Below the pieces are notes generated by a model that was not told the DNA's origin, ran no database searches, and was given only the letters and a program-made list of their open reading frames with translations. A DNA stretch of 13,405 nt from Verrucomicrobiales bacterium (lineage in GTDB: Bacteria > Verrucomicrobiota > Verrucomicrobiia > Limisphaerales > UBA9464), in the NCBI GenBank assembly GCA_003445095.1, contig DLVS01000118.1, positions 1-13,405 on the forward strand, read 5' to 3'. The position numbers were made by a program, and so were the translations under genes. Positions 5,637 to 13,405 of this stretch are shown one piece after another. Position 1 is the first letter of the stretch; every line of letters starts with the position of its first letter.

Positions 5637-6482
5637 TCAAGGATTGATCTTCGAGGGATAGCGGCGCGCCAACCATTTCACATCGTTCGGCGCCTTGGTG
5701 TCGTTCGGCGCGGCGCTGAACTTGTTTTGATCCATGCTCGCCGAGTATTTGATCATCGCCGGGTCAACCCATTTGTGCGACTCGGCATGACCATCGGCAA
5801 AATTGAAGGTGCTGGCATTGCCGTGGAAAACAGCAGTTGAATCAATCAATTGAGCCCCGCGAAAATCCGTTTCCGGCTTCCCTTGGTTCATGATCCAGGA
5901 ACCCAAATTCTCTCCGCGAGGATCGTTTTCTTCGATCCAAACGAAGCGGTCACTGGGATGGGTCAAAGCGGTCAGTTTGTACAGTTCCGGTGCTTCGCCA
6001 TTTAAAGTGCCCACGCCCGACACGCTCACGTAGGTATATCCCTTGCCGGCTCGCAGCCGGATCCGGCTGTCGCCTGGGCAATGGAGGATCCCCGGACTCG
6101 AGGCATATTTGTACAGCGCGCCTTGTTCGTAGCCTTTTTCGATCACCGTCTGGATTTTCTTTTCCGCACTCGTTCCGGTCGGGAAAGTCGGCATCACCGG
6201 AGGCGGATCGTAGCGCCAAGGAATCTCCCGAGCAGAATTAACCTGCTGGAGGAAATTAACCAACCGATCGTTGGAGTCCCCGGCGTACATCAGGTAGGCG
6301 AGCACCAACTGTTTTTGATTGCTGATACAAGCGACGCCGGTGGCCTTCAATTTGGCCTTCCCCAAGGCCGGCAACAACATTCCAGCGAGGATCGCGATGA
6401 TCGCGATTACCACGAGAAGTTCGATCAGGGTGAAACCCGCGCGTACGAAGCGGGGTCGTCGGAGCTTGGCGTCATGTTTCAT
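5637..6482 (-). CDS. Prepilin-type N-terminal cleavage/methylation protein with H-X9-DG motif (pseudopilin-like)
   Basis: The 281-residue protein has a basic leader ([11 protein letters not shown]) and the class III signal [19 protein letters not shown]. Cleavage is expected between G16 and F17 with the conserved Glu at mature position 5, followed by LLPALGKAK. Prepilin peptidase would process it, and the N-terminal helix would pack into a type IV pilus or type II secretion pseudopilus. The C-terminal half has H220 followed nine residues later by DG (the FADGHA segment), the H-X9-DG feature that is hugely expanded in Verrucomicrobiota, Planctomycetes and Lentisphaerae. Genomes of this group carry many such paralogues, often scattered with no secretion genes beside them, as here. 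It begins 97 bases after batE, so readthrough from the Bat operon is possible. Its individual function is unknown. Confidence 0.93.
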   Translation of the reverse strand: MKHDAKLRRPRFVRAGFTLIELLVVIAIIAILAGMLLPALGKAKLKATGVACISNQKQLVLAYLMYAGDSNDRLVNFLQQVNSAREIPWRYDPPPVMPTFPTGTSAEKKIQTVIEKGYEQGALYKYASSPGILHCPGDSRIRLRAGKGYTYVSVSGVGTLNGEAPELYKLTALTHPSDRFVWIEENDPRGENLGSWIMNQGKPETDFRGAQLIDSTAVFHGNASTFNFADGHAESHKWVDPAMIKYSASMDQNKFSAAPNDTKAPNDVKWLARRYPSKINP

Positions 6483-6579
6483 GCGGCGAACCTAGCTTGA
6501 CTGGGTGCTGAGTGGAACACCCAAAACGACGGAATTGCTGCTCGGGTCACCGACTTGCTGCGCCCGGTCGCGCCCAGCG

Positions 6580-7560
6580 TCAGAGCAGCGGCAAGCGCGC
6601 GATTGCGTCGGCCTTCACCCAGCCGAAACGTCGAGTCGAAGGTTCCTCCACCAGCAGCCAGCCATTCGGGGCCTCGCTGGACCTAACCCGCGCGCCTTCC
6701 GCGAGGGAAAACGCGGGGCGCGCTTCTTCCAGGGGGCTAACCCGGACCACGGTGTCAGGCCGCAAGACCAGGGCGTCAGGCAAGTGGGCTCGTCGCACCC
6801 AAGCCGCAATGGTCAACCCGGTGATGATGACTGCGAGACACCCGACGCCGATGGTGTAGCCGCGAAGTGGCGCCGAAAGCGCGGGCCGCCAGCGACCGAG
6901 CAAGAGGAGGACTCCCCACGCCCAAACTCCCAGGAGCGCAAGTCCTCCCCACTCGTTCAACGTGAGCCGGTCAGTCCATTCCAGCGGGCCAGAGAAGGTG
7001 TTGTTCGCCTGAGCGGGAAGCTTGGCGGATACTTGGGACAGAGCCGCCTGAACCGCTGCGTTGCGTGGGGCTAGGCGTTCGGCTCGCAACAAATGGGCTT
7101 GCGCTCTTCCCAGTTCTCCTGAACGCGCATGAGCCAAACCGCGGTTGTATTCGAGCGCCATCGAAGTGCGATTTCCGACAGGTAACTTCGCGTAGGCTTC
7201 AGCGCCTTCGGCGAATTTTCCCTGAGCTACGAGTTGATTGGCCGCTTGGAACTGCGCCTCGAGCGTATTGGTCTGGCCCGCCGCGCCGAGCGTCGAGGCG
7301 ACGAACATCGCGACCAAGCCGAGCACGGCACGGAAGGAACTCCAAAATCCGGCCGCACAGAGGGAAGGTAGGGCTGTCGCACCGCGGCGGCCCCGCGCCA
7401 GAGGCGCGGCTTTTTGCAGTGATGCGCGAGGAGAAATCGACGTCTCGCTGCGAAAGAGCGGCCCGGAACTGCGCCCGGGACGGGGACGACGCAGCGCGCC
7501 ATCCCTACCCAGTGGTTCACGCGACGCCCGCCACCTAATTGCTGTGGGCAAAAGCTTCAT
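6580..7560 (-). CDS. batE: BatE-like TPR/SH3 membrane protein of the Bat cluster
   Basis: The conserved part runs from a hydrophobic export segment (about residues 72-94, FRAVLGLVAMFVASTLGA) through a TPR region (102-170, with EYNRGLAHARSGE), two membrane segments (205-223 and 235-255) and an SH3-like C-terminal domain (263-322) with the pattern NGWLLVEE...FGWV. This matches the TPR plus SH3 layout of BatE, which helps assemble Bat complexes at the envelope. The ATG at 7560 overlaps the batD stop as ATGA, which supports coupling. However, residues 1-70 are Arg/Pro-rich, resemble no domain, and cover a terminator-like hairpin on the other strand. The true start may be GTG 7326, TTG 7317 or ATG 7308. 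A dispersed repeat that inserted and stayed in frame would also explain this. Confidence 0.75.
   Translation of the reverse strand: MKLLPTAIRWRASREPLGRDGALRRPRPGRSSGPLFRSETSISPRASLQKAAPLARGRRGATALPSLCAAGFWSSFRAVLGLVAMFVASTLGAAGQTNTLEAQFQAANQLVAQGKFAEGAEAYAKLPVGNRTSMALEYNRGLAHARSGELGRAQAHLLRAERLAPRNAAVQAALSQVSAKLPAQANNTFSGPLEWTDRLTLNEWGGLALLGVWAWGVLLLLGRWRPALSAPLRGYTIGVGCLAVIITGLTIAAWVRRAHLPDALVLRPDTVVRVSPLEEARPAFSLAEGARVRSSEAPNGWLLVEEPSTRRFGWVKADAIARLPLL
7393..7415 (+). terminator. Terminator-like hairpin on the plus strand inside the 5' part of the batE frame
   Basis: CCGCGCC (7393-7399), loop AGA, GGCGCGG (7403-7409), then C and five T (7411-7415): a 7-pair GC stem with a T-run, the standard intrinsic terminator form, read on the plus strand. 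No plus-strand gene precedes it. On the minus strand the A-run comes first, so it would not stop batE transcription. It could end antisense transcription or be part of a dispersed repeat. Confidence 0.45.
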
Positions 7561-9464
7561 GCGGCTTCCTCGAGGACTCGCAAGGCGGCGATCAATCCCT
7601 CGGTTTCTTTTCGCATTAGTTCCAATTCACCACCGGCGACGGTGGGCGAAAATCGCGCTTCCGCCAGTCGCTGAAACAATCCTCGCAGCCGAACGCACTC
7701 CTCCGGTCCCAAGCCAGCTGGGACGAGCCGAGTTTCGATCACTTCTTCCGTGAACGTGCCCGGTGAGCCTCCCAGCGTGAGGGCGAGCTGTTGCTGCACC
7801 GCGTCGTTCAAGGCCGCAAAGAACGCGGCCGGGCGATCGGTTTTGGCGCAGTCCTCCAATTCTGCGAGGTGCTCTGCGACGGCCCTTCGAGCGGCGGCGC
7901 GAGTCATTTTTTCGGGATCTTCTGCCCGCCGCCGGTGCCAAAGGGGAACCAGGATCGCGGCGGCGTACGCGAAGAGAGGTAGACTCACTACTCCCCAGAA
8001 CCACGGCTGGGTCACCCGCGAGGGCGTCATCGACACCAACGGTCCCAGGGTTTGTAGCAACGCCAATTCGCCTGGGCCGGCGTTGGCGGTTCGCGGAACG
8101 GCCGATTCCGTGGCCGGCACCTTTCCGGCGGGTTGTGCCTGGGCGCTGGCGCCTGGGCGGACGTTGATCCAGAGTGGGCTGGGTTGGTCCACGGCGTACG
8201 CTTTCGCTCCTGGATCCCAGTAAGGAAGCCAAGGCCATTTTAGGGCCTGGAGTCCGGGCTGCTCCGGCACGACGACGACCTCGAACGTTTTCACTCCCGA
8301 GAGTCCCAATGGGTCGCCCTCGGCAAACGTATTCGTCCCTGGATACGACTGGAACCCGGAGTCCGAGGGCAAATCGGGCAGACTCAATCCATCGAAGTTT
8401 CCTTGTCCCGATACTTGGACCCGCAGGGTCACGGGATCCCCCACCACCACGTTGGTGGGGGACGCGGTGACTGCCATTTTGAATCGCCCGACCGCGCCAT
8501 TGAAACCGGGCGGTCGGCCGGCGGCGGGAGGATTGACCACTCGTAACGTGAACGGTTCGCTGGTGAACGTGAGCTGACGTTGCTCGGCCCCTCCTCCAAA
8601 GAACGGCTCGAATAGCGCATCAAAGCCGCGCGACCTTCGTCCTTGTCGTTCGAACGTGTATAACGTCTGAAACTCCGCGGGCCCGACGGTGAGGTCACCT
8701 GCTTTGACCGCCGTGACTGCCATCGACCAGCGAACCACTGAGAACACGACGTTGGTGAGCGTTTCGGGTTGGAGATTCTCGACGTTTTGCCGTCCCTTCA
8801 CAAAGCCATCGAGCTTGATCGTTGGGGGAACCTGCCGCGTCGGCGCCGTGCGATAGTAAAATCGAATCTCTAAGGGAAACGTCTCTCCAACGTACATTTC
8901 CGAACGCGGCGCGAGCACCCGCAGGAACCCCACGGAGTTCAGGTCGAAACCTTGCCCAACTCGCAGGGTCAAGGGAGTGCTGGTGTACGTCTTGCCGTCT
9001 ACTTTTACTGCGAGCGCGGGAATCGAAACCAAGCCGGGGCTCTTCGCCTGTACCGCGTATTGGTGAATGATGGATGACGACTTGCTGAAGTTGACGATGG
9101 AAATCTGCGAACTTTGCCCCTGGTACTGCACGGTACAGTTGGTCAGAGGAGGAAGCGTTGGCGCAGCGACATCACCGAGGTCAGTGAAAATCAGTTTCAG
9201 GGTGGCGACCTCACCGGCTCCCACGGCTTCGGGTTGCAGCGCGGCGGTAAATGATGGGTCTGCGACGGCTCTCCAACCGAACACGAGCAAGAATCCAAGG
9301 ACAGCGGCGAAGCGAAGGATCCGCCGGGGAAAATATCGTCGATCGCCTGGAGTTGGGCATTTCGGTGTCGCCGAGTAGTCGCTTCGGGGGGCACACACGC
9401 CCCAAGGCCAAGGAGTGGTTACGGGCCTCTGGTCAGCCAACGGTTCGCGTACGAGGTCCATCAC
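7557..9464 (-). CDS. batD: BatD-like protein of the Bat cluster
   Basis: The frame encodes 635 residues. An export signal lies at about 47-68 (RRILRFAAVLGFLLVFGWRA), followed by a long beta-rich extracytoplasmic region with the BatD opening (DPSFTAALQPEAVGAGEVAT) and repeated Ig-like strands, for example MYVGETFPLEIRFYYR and VVVGDPVTLRVQVSG. A membrane helix at 488-508 follows, then a cytoplasmic helical tail of about 125 residues. This is the usual BatD layout and length. It is thought to be the outer partner of the BatA/BatB VWA proteins. The ATG at 9464 lies 14 bases after the batC stop, but the first 45 residues do not look like protein of this family. GTG at residue 23 is an alternative, and the start is uncertain. 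The 3' end overlaps batE by ATGA. Confidence 0.85.
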   Translation of the reverse strand: MMDLVREPLADQRPVTTPWPWGVCAPRSDYSATPKCPTPGDRRYFPRRILRFAAVLGFLLVFGWRAVADPSFTAALQPEAVGAGEVATLKLIFTDLGDVAAPTLPPLTNCTVQYQGQSSQISIVNFSKSSSIIHQYAVQAKSPGLVSIPALAVKVDGKTYTSTPLTLRVGQGFDLNSVGFLRVLAPRSEMYVGETFPLEIRFYYRTAPTRQVPPTIKLDGFVKGRQNVENLQPETLTNVVFSVVRWSMAVTAVKAGDLTVGPAEFQTLYTFERQGRRSRGFDALFEPFFGGGAEQRQLTFTSEPFTLRVVNPPAAGRPPGFNGAVGRFKMAVTASPTNVVVGDPVTLRVQVSGQGNFDGLSLPDLPSDSGFQSYPGTNTFAEGDPLGLSGVKTFEVVVVPEQPGLQALKWPWLPYWDPGAKAYAVDQPSPLWINVRPGASAQAQPAGKVPATESAVPRTANAGPGELALLQTLGPLVSMTPSRVTQPWFWGVVSLPLFAYAAAILVPLWHRRRAEDPEKMTRAAARRAVAEHLAELEDCAKTDRPAAFFAALNDAVQQQLALTLGGSPGTFTEEVIETRLVPAGLGPEECVRLRGLFQRLAEARFSPTVAGGELELMRKETEGLIAALRVLEEAA

Positions 9465-9478
9465 GTCTCAGTTTCGGG

Positions 9479-10534
9479 TTACCATGGTTTTTTGATACGG
9501 GCAGCTCGCTCCGCCGCCTCGCGACCATGGCCGTAGGCCCGCATTAGCAGAGCCTTCTCGTCCCCTTTTTGGCCTTCGAGCATGCGCATGGCTTGGGCTA
9601 CCGACATCTCCCCCGGACGCTCCTCAGCACCTTCAGCGATGCTGCCTTGTTCGGTCCCTTCCTTTCCTGGCTGACCTGCCTCTTGGGCCGCCTGGGCCTT
9701 GTCCTTCTCTTCTTGGCCGCTCGCTTTCTTCTCGTCTTGGGCCGGCTCCTTCGCGGCCGATTCTTTCGGCTGTTCGTCGGGCTTTCCGTCCCCATCCCGA
9801 TCTTTCGAATCCTCCGAGTTCGACGGATCCTGTCCGGATTGATTCTGAGCCGACTGCGGTTGCTGCGAATTATTGTCCTGCTTCGGCGACTTCTTCTGTT
9901 GTTCGGATTTCGACTTGGAATCCTGGGACTGTTTCGAGTCTAGATCGGAGTCTTTCGAATCTTTCTTGTCATCGGACGACTGCGGCTGCTGCTGCGGCTG
10001 CTGGTTTTGCTGCTGCTGCTGTTGTTGTTGTTGAAGCTCCTCCAGCCTTTGTCGAACGAAGGCGTAGTTGGCGATCGCGTTCGTGTCTTTGCCGTTCAAT
10101 TTGACCGCCGCCGCGAAATTGGTGAGTGCTTCGCCCCACAGCTGCTTGCGCCCCTGAGGATCCTCGATGCCTTCACCGAGCTTGAAGCGCGTGTTGCCCA
10201 GGTTGTAATATGCCTGCTGCTGAAGGTTGAGATCCGGAGATCCCAGCACACTCTCGAACCACGCCGCGGAATTGGTTAGATCATTCTGCCGATACGCCGA
10301 AGCGCCGGCGTTGAAACGTAAGCGAGGATCTTCGGGCTTTTGCTTGGCCAGCTCGCCGTACTGGGTCTGCGCGCCCCGGAAGTTGCCGCGCTGATACGCA
10401 TCCAGTGCCGTCGCGGGAGTCGGCTCGGCGGCGCTGCCGGCGAAGGCACTGAGGGCGACGACCCAAAGCAGTGCGACCTCAAGCCAGCACCCTTCGCGCA
10501 AGAAACAATGCGCTTTCCGTCTCCTCGTTTTCAT
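9479..10534 (-). CDS. batC: BatC-like TPR protein with Gln/Ser/Lys/Asp-rich tail
   Basis: I start at ATG 10534 (MKTRRRKAHC), which gives 351 residues and a signal or anchor segment (LEVALLWVVALSAFAGSAAEP, 18-38). A longer frame from 10726 would overlap batB and adds no recognisable domain. TPR-like helices cover about 40-165 (ALDAYQRGNFRGAQTQYGE; QAYYNLGNTRFKLGEG). Next comes a run of nine Gln (168-176) and a low-complexity region to about 305 (Ser, Lys, Asp, Gln, Glu) that holds DRDGDGKPDE, a calcium-loop-like motif. The end (SVAQAMRMLEGQKGDEKALL...IKKPW) resembles the conserved BatC terminus. Role by family: a TPR scaffold for the BatA/BatB VWA proteins. It follows batB by 53 bases with no clear Shine-Dalgarno motif. 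Confidence 0.85.
   Translation of the reverse strand: MKTRRRKAHCFLREGCWLEVALLWVVALSAFAGSAAEPTPATALDAYQRGNFRGAQTQYGELAKQKPEDPRLRFNAGASAYRQNDLTNSAAWFESVLGSPDLNLQQQAYYNLGNTRFKLGEGIEDPQGRKQLWGEALTNFAAAVKLNGKDTNAIANYAFVRQRLEELQQQQQQQQQNQQPQQQPQSSDDKKDSKDSDLDSKQSQDSKSKSEQQKKSPKQDNNSQQPQSAQNQSGQDPSNSEDSKDRDGDGKPDEQPKESAAKEPAQDEKKASGQEEKDKAQAAQEAGQPGKEGTEQGSIAEGAEERPGEMSVAQAMRMLEGQKGDEKALLMRAYGHGREAAERAARIKKPW
9980..10033 (-). repeat. CAA/CAG simple repeat coding the BatC poly-Gln tract
   Basis: In the gene's sense the codons are CAA four times, CAG four times, CAA, AAC, then CAG/CCG units, giving nine Gln then a Gln/Pro/Asn mix. Trinucleotide runs such as this can change length by slippage in steps that keep the frame. 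Its position, at the border between TPR domain and tail, fits a flexible linker. Confidence 0.8.
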
Positions 10535-10587
10535 TGACGTTGAAGCGCGTTCATTGGCGGTTCGATCGAATTGTTTCGGCTCGGCGG

Positions 10588-11640
10588 TTAGCGTTCCACC
10601 ACTGCGCCGCTCAACATGACATCCGGCTTCCGGCGGGCAACCGTCCGTCGATGTTCCGGCACCAGCACTTCGATCATCAGAGCCAAAACCCCGAGGGCCA
10701 AAGGCCATTGGAACCGCTCGATCCAATGGCGGCTCTTCCCCGCCTTCACTAAACTTCGGGGCAGGGGAGCCAAGCCCTGATCGTAAAGGTTCTGGATGGT
10801 CTGCCGATTCTGCAGCGGCAAATAGAAACCGTTGCCCGCACTGGCGAGATCCCGCAGCAGCGACTCGTTGAGTCGCGATTTCACGGCGTTGCCTTGCTCG
10901 TCTTTCACGAACACCGGATTGCCATACGGATCCGTCGTTCGCAGCACCGCGCCCTCCGCTGACCCGACGCCTAAGGTGAAGACTCGGATGTCTTCCTTGG
11001 CCAGTTCTCGCGCCAGATCGATGGCCCCTTGCTCGTGGTCTTCGCCGTCCGTGATAATGACGATGGCTTTCGCCCCCGTGCTATCTTTGCCAAAAGCGGC
11101 CTTTGCCTCTCGAAGGGCTGCGGCGAGGCCGGTTCCTTGAACGGGAATGATGTCCGTGTCGAGCGCGCGAATGCTCTGGCGAAAGGCGTCATCATCCAGC
11201 GTCAGGGGCGCCTGTAAAAACGCGTCACCCGCAAACGCCACTAAGCCGAGTCGATCGGCCCGACTAAAATCCACGAGGTCGAGCACGGCGCGTTTCGCTT
11301 TGTCCAGTCGATTGGGCAACGCATCGGTCGCCAGCATCGAACGCGAGACGTCGAAAGCCACGACAACGTCCAGTCCCGAGGCGGCGGTTTCTTCGTCCAC
11401 GTAACCCCAACGCGGCCGAGCCAGGGCGAGCAGGAGCGCCACGACGGCGAGGGCCAGGAGCACTCGCTTGAGAATTTGCAGCCGCTCGGAAACACCGATG
11501 GTCAATTGCTGATACAAGCGCGTGCCTACAAAGCGCGCTGCCGCTTGCTGCTTCCGTCGCCACGTCCACCAGAGGAACCAGAACGTCAGCGGAGCCAAGA
11601 CCGCGGTCAGGCCAAGGAAGTAGGGTGAAGCAAAGTTCAT
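10588..11640 (-). CDS. batB: BatB-like VWA-domain membrane protein
   Basis: This 350-residue protein has two N-terminal membrane helices (8-26 and 58-75), the conserved LLLALARPRWGY junction, a VWA domain (about 88-285) and a C-terminal membrane helix (313-327). The MIDAS metal site is intact: DVSRS (D97, S99, S101), a Thr at 168/170 in PVQGTG, and D198 in ITDGED. A metal-dependent protein-binding domain of this type is expected to face the periplasm and to pair with BatA and a MoxR ATPase. The start MNFASPYFLGL is typical of the family. It begins 64 bases after the batA stop. Confidence 0.93.
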   Translation of the reverse strand: MNFASPYFLGLTAVLAPLTFWFLWWTWRRKQQAAARFVGTRLYQQLTIGVSERLQILKRVLLALAVVALLLALARPRWGYVDEETAASGLDVVVAFDVSRSMLATDALPNRLDKAKRAVLDLVDFSRADRLGLVAFAGDAFLQAPLTLDDDAFRQSIRALDTDIIPVQGTGLAAALREAKAAFGKDSTGAKAIVIITDGEDHEQGAIDLARELAKEDIRVFTLGVGSAEGAVLRTTDPYGNPVFVKDEQGNAVKSRLNESLLRDLASAGNGFYLPLQNRQTIQNLYDQGLAPLPRSLVKAGKSRHWIERFQWPLALGVLALMIEVLVPEHRRTVARRKPDVMLSGAVVER

Positions 11641-11704
11641 GGGGATTGGGTTGCGTGAAGCGCGCCGGGCGTGCTCGCCGCAAATTCGGCTACATGATTC
11701 GAGT

Positions 11705-12712
11705 TCACGGAAGTTTCCGCCATACGGTTTGGCCGAGGATTAGTTCCACCAGCAGCAAGGCTAAGCCCGGTCCGACCCACCAGAGCATCAATTCTTCGAC
11801 CTGGGCGAACTTGTTTAACTTCGCCTCCGTCTTCTCGAGTCGATCGATCTCCGCATAGATTCGGCGCAGCGTTTCGGTGCTGTCCGCGCGGTAATACTTT
11901 CCCCCGGTCAAATCGGCGATTCTCTTGAGTGTGTCTTCATCAATATCCACGGCCGCCCTTCCATAGACTTTGCGGCCGAAGGCATCGGTGCCGCGTGGCA
12001 CTGGCGCCATTCCCCGGGTGCCGACGCCGATCGTGTACACTTTCACCCCGAGCGCTTTGGCAGCTTCCGCGGCCGTGAGCGGAGGAACCTTGCCAGCGTT
12101 ATTTTGGCCATCCGTCATCAAGACCACGATGCGCGACTTCGACTTAAGCTCGCGCAAACGATTCACCGCAGCGGCCAATCCAGAGCCAATAGCCGTTTGT
12201 TCGCCGTTGATCGTCCCCAACTCGATTCGTTCCAAGACCCGGCGCAAGAAGTCATGGTCGAGGGTGGGAGGCGCCGCCACGTAGGCATCGGTGCCGAACA
12301 CCACGAGACCAATGCGATCCGCTGGGCGTTCGTCGATGAACGTGTTCAACGTGTCCTTGGCAATCGCGAGTCGGTTGACCCGCTCGCCCCTTAATTCGAA
12401 GTCCTCCGCGATCATGGACCCGCTCAAATCGAGCGCCACTGTGATATCCACACCGCTGGCCTTCAGGGGCGCTTCGCCGCCGGACATCTGCGGACGAGCC
12501 AAACCCACGATCAGCAATCCCAAGGCCAGCCAACGCAGACTTCGCAGCCACGAGCCGGCGCGGCTTCGGCGAAGTTCAGTGATTCCTTTAACCAAGGTCA
12601 GGCTCGAATAGACGAAGGCGCTTTCGGGGCCGGATCGTCCCCGTAACCAGGCGAGCAAGGGAATCGCCAGTAAGCACAGCAACCACCAAGGTGAACCGAA
12701 AGCAAACTTCAT
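11705..12712 (-). CDS. batA: BatA-like VWA-domain membrane protein
   Basis: This 335-residue protein has the same plan as its neighbour BatB: N-terminal helix (about 9-23), second helix (60-72, followed by ARPQ), VWA domain (about 86-290) and C-terminal helix (310-327). The MIDAS site is complete: DLSGSM (D95, S97, S99), T173 in EQTAIGSGL, and D201 in MTDGQNN. VWA proteins with MIDAS bind partner proteins through a divalent metal. In Bat clusters they are linked to MoxR AAA+ ATPases and to envelope or oxidative stress tolerance. Its ATG overlaps the stop of the DUF4381 gene as ATGA, which indicates translational coupling. The BatA assignment over BatB rests on gene order and on the DLSGSM sequence. 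Confidence 0.93.
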   Translation of the reverse strand: MKFAFGSPWWLLCLLAIPLLAWLRGRSGPESAFVYSSLTLVKGITELRRSRAGSWLRSLRWLALGLLIVGLARPQMSGGEAPLKASGVDITVALDLSGSMIAEDFELRGERVNRLAIAKDTLNTFIDERPADRIGLVVFGTDAYVAAPPTLDHDFLRRVLERIELGTINGEQTAIGSGLAAAVNRLRELKSKSRIVVLMTDGQNNAGKVPPLTAAEAAKALGVKVYTIGVGTRGMAPVPRGTDAFGRKVYGRAAVDIDEDTLKRIADLTGGKYYRADSTETLRRIYAEIDRLEKTEAKLNKFAQVEELMLWWVGPGLALLLVELILGQTVWRKLP

Positions 12713-13383
12713 GGGCGGACGGCCACGGGTGGTACTGAAGGCATTTTGGCGGTCTCATCCACCAGCCGTTCGGCCGCGCCGTACAACGCCTCTAGTTCGG
12801 CGCGATCCGTGTCGGCCCGGGCGAATTTTACGAGGTCACAGCGAGTCAGGAAATCAGCGAGCAATTCCTTGTGGCGGCCCTCCAGTGTGCGATCGCTGGT
12901 CAATTCGGCAAGAAACTCCTCGGTGGTGCGTTCGGGCGCATGCAACCCGAAGCGTTCCTCCAAATAGGTGCGCGCGATTTCTGAAACCTCGGTGACAAAG
13001 CGTTCGGGATCTTCAATCCAACGCAACGCCGCTTCTAGTCGCTGCCGGGCGCGGTCGGCGGGGGAAAGGACTGCCGCCGGCGCGGTTTCGGGCTGACCGC
13101 GGCGATACCACCACCAAGCCAGCGCAATCAGGCCCGCCACCGCGGCAATCGCCAACACGCGCCAAATCCAAGCCCACGTCGAGCTAATGACGATGGGGCC
13201 CTTGATGTCTTTCAACGCAGGTGGGACGGGAAGGGCCGTGCTGTTGGTAAGCGCGCCCGCGAGGACAAAAAACGCCGAATAGCAAACCGCGAAACAAACC
13301 CCGCGAACCCAGCGCGTGGCCTCGAAACGGTGCCGCCATTTATGTCGGATTCCAGCCGTCACGACAGCGATTTCCCTCCCCAT
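12709..13383 (-). CDS. DUF4381 family membrane protein of the Bat cluster
   Basis: This 224-residue protein has an N-terminal hydrophobic segment (about 28-46, possibly a signal peptide), an outside segment with the family opening PPALKDIKGPI (54-64), a membrane helix (72-92, ending AWWWYRRG) and a helical cytoplasmic domain with EVSEIARTYLEERFGLHAPE and RTTEEFLAEL. These are hallmarks of DUF4381, a short protein almost always found between a DUF58 gene and batA. Its biochemical role is unknown; membership of the MoxR/Bat envelope complex is inferred from this linkage. The stop overlaps the batA start by ATGA. The start at 13383 gives an unusually basic N-terminus of about 27 residues before the hydrophobic segment, so a later start is possible. 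Only 22 bases remain upstream in the window. Confidence 0.87.
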   Translation of the reverse strand: MGREIAVVTAGIRHKWRHRFEATRWVRGVCFAVCYSAFFVLAGALTNSTALPVPPALKDIKGPIVISSTWAWIWRVLAIAAVAGLIALAWWWYRRGQPETAPAAVLSPADRARQRLEAALRWIEDPERFVTEVSEIARTYLEERFGLHAPERTTEEFLAELTSDRTLEGRHKELLADFLTRCDLVKFARADTDRAELEALYGAAERLVDETAKMPSVPPVAVRP

Positions 13384-13405
13384 GAAAAGTAGTCGCGGAG
13401 GGAAC

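Noticed and set aside
9569..9943. 124-residue Leu/Arg/Phe-rich plus-strand ORF that looks like a membrane protein
   Set aside because: It is the antisense of the low-complexity Gln/Ser/Lys/Asp tail of BatC, which produces such hydrophobic frames.
10535..10726. N-terminal 64 residues of the longer batC frame
   Set aside because: They overlap the 3' end of batB, show no similarity to BatC, and precede a good basic plus hydrophobic export signal beginning at 10534.
1..13405. CRISPR arrays, tRNA or rRNA genes, IS elements, phage genes
   Set aside because: No regularly spaced repeats, tRNA-like folds, rRNA motifs, transposase or integrase motifs were recognised on either strand.

Overview
The window looks like chromosomal DNA from a GC-rich Verrucomicrobiota bacterium, perhaps Pedosphaera/Limisphaerales-like. 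I infer this from gene content, not from a marker gene. It has a prepilin-type protein with the H-X9-DG motif typical of the PVC group, a secreted FG-GAP protein, a complete Bat cluster that includes a DUF4381 gene, and few Shine-Dalgarno sequences. Almost all genes lie on the minus strand. The exceptions are a left-truncated surface protein and a kinase remnant at the left edge.

Left edge (1-1372, plus strand): the C-terminal part of a repetitive, beta-rich exported or surface protein, then a decayed fragment of a sensor histidine kinase ATPase domain.

Region 1395-3920 (minus strand) is the most interesting part. Read in the direction of transcription it holds a possible -35 box, a clear SAM-I (S-box) riboswitch with an intrinsic terminator and a matching antiterminator, a threonine-synthase-like PLP enzyme, two different MoaD/ThiS/CysO-type sulfur carriers that both end in Gly-Gly, and a small NIL-domain protein. 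Control by a SAM-off riboswitch suggests that the cluster makes methionine or assimilates sulfur, not threonine. A plausible reading is a carrier-thiocarboxylate route to homocysteine or cysteine in which the threonine-synthase-like enzyme replaces a beta/gamma-substituted amino-acid base.

Region 4148-6482 (minus strand): a secreted FG-GAP/VCBS repeat protein with seven DxNxDG-type loops, and upstream of it a type IV pilin-like/pseudopilin protein.

Region 6580-13383 (minus strand) is the Bat cluster, in the order DUF4381, batA, batB, batC, batD, batE. The first and last junctions overlap as ATGA, so the set is probably one translationally coupled operon. BatA and BatB are membrane-anchored VWA proteins with intact MIDAS motifs. 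BatC is a TPR protein with a long Gln/Ser/Lys/Asp-rich tail. BatD is a large secreted beta-rich protein with a C-terminal membrane anchor. BatE has TPRs, two membrane segments and an SH3-like end. In known clusters a MoxR ATPase and a DUF58 protein usually precede these genes; they would lie beyond the right edge. The cluster probably builds a MoxR-linked chaperone or stress complex at the cell envelope. The start codons of batC, batD and batE are uncertain because each open frame has a long, unconvincing N-terminal extension. The one inside batE contains a terminator-like hairpin on the opposite strand.
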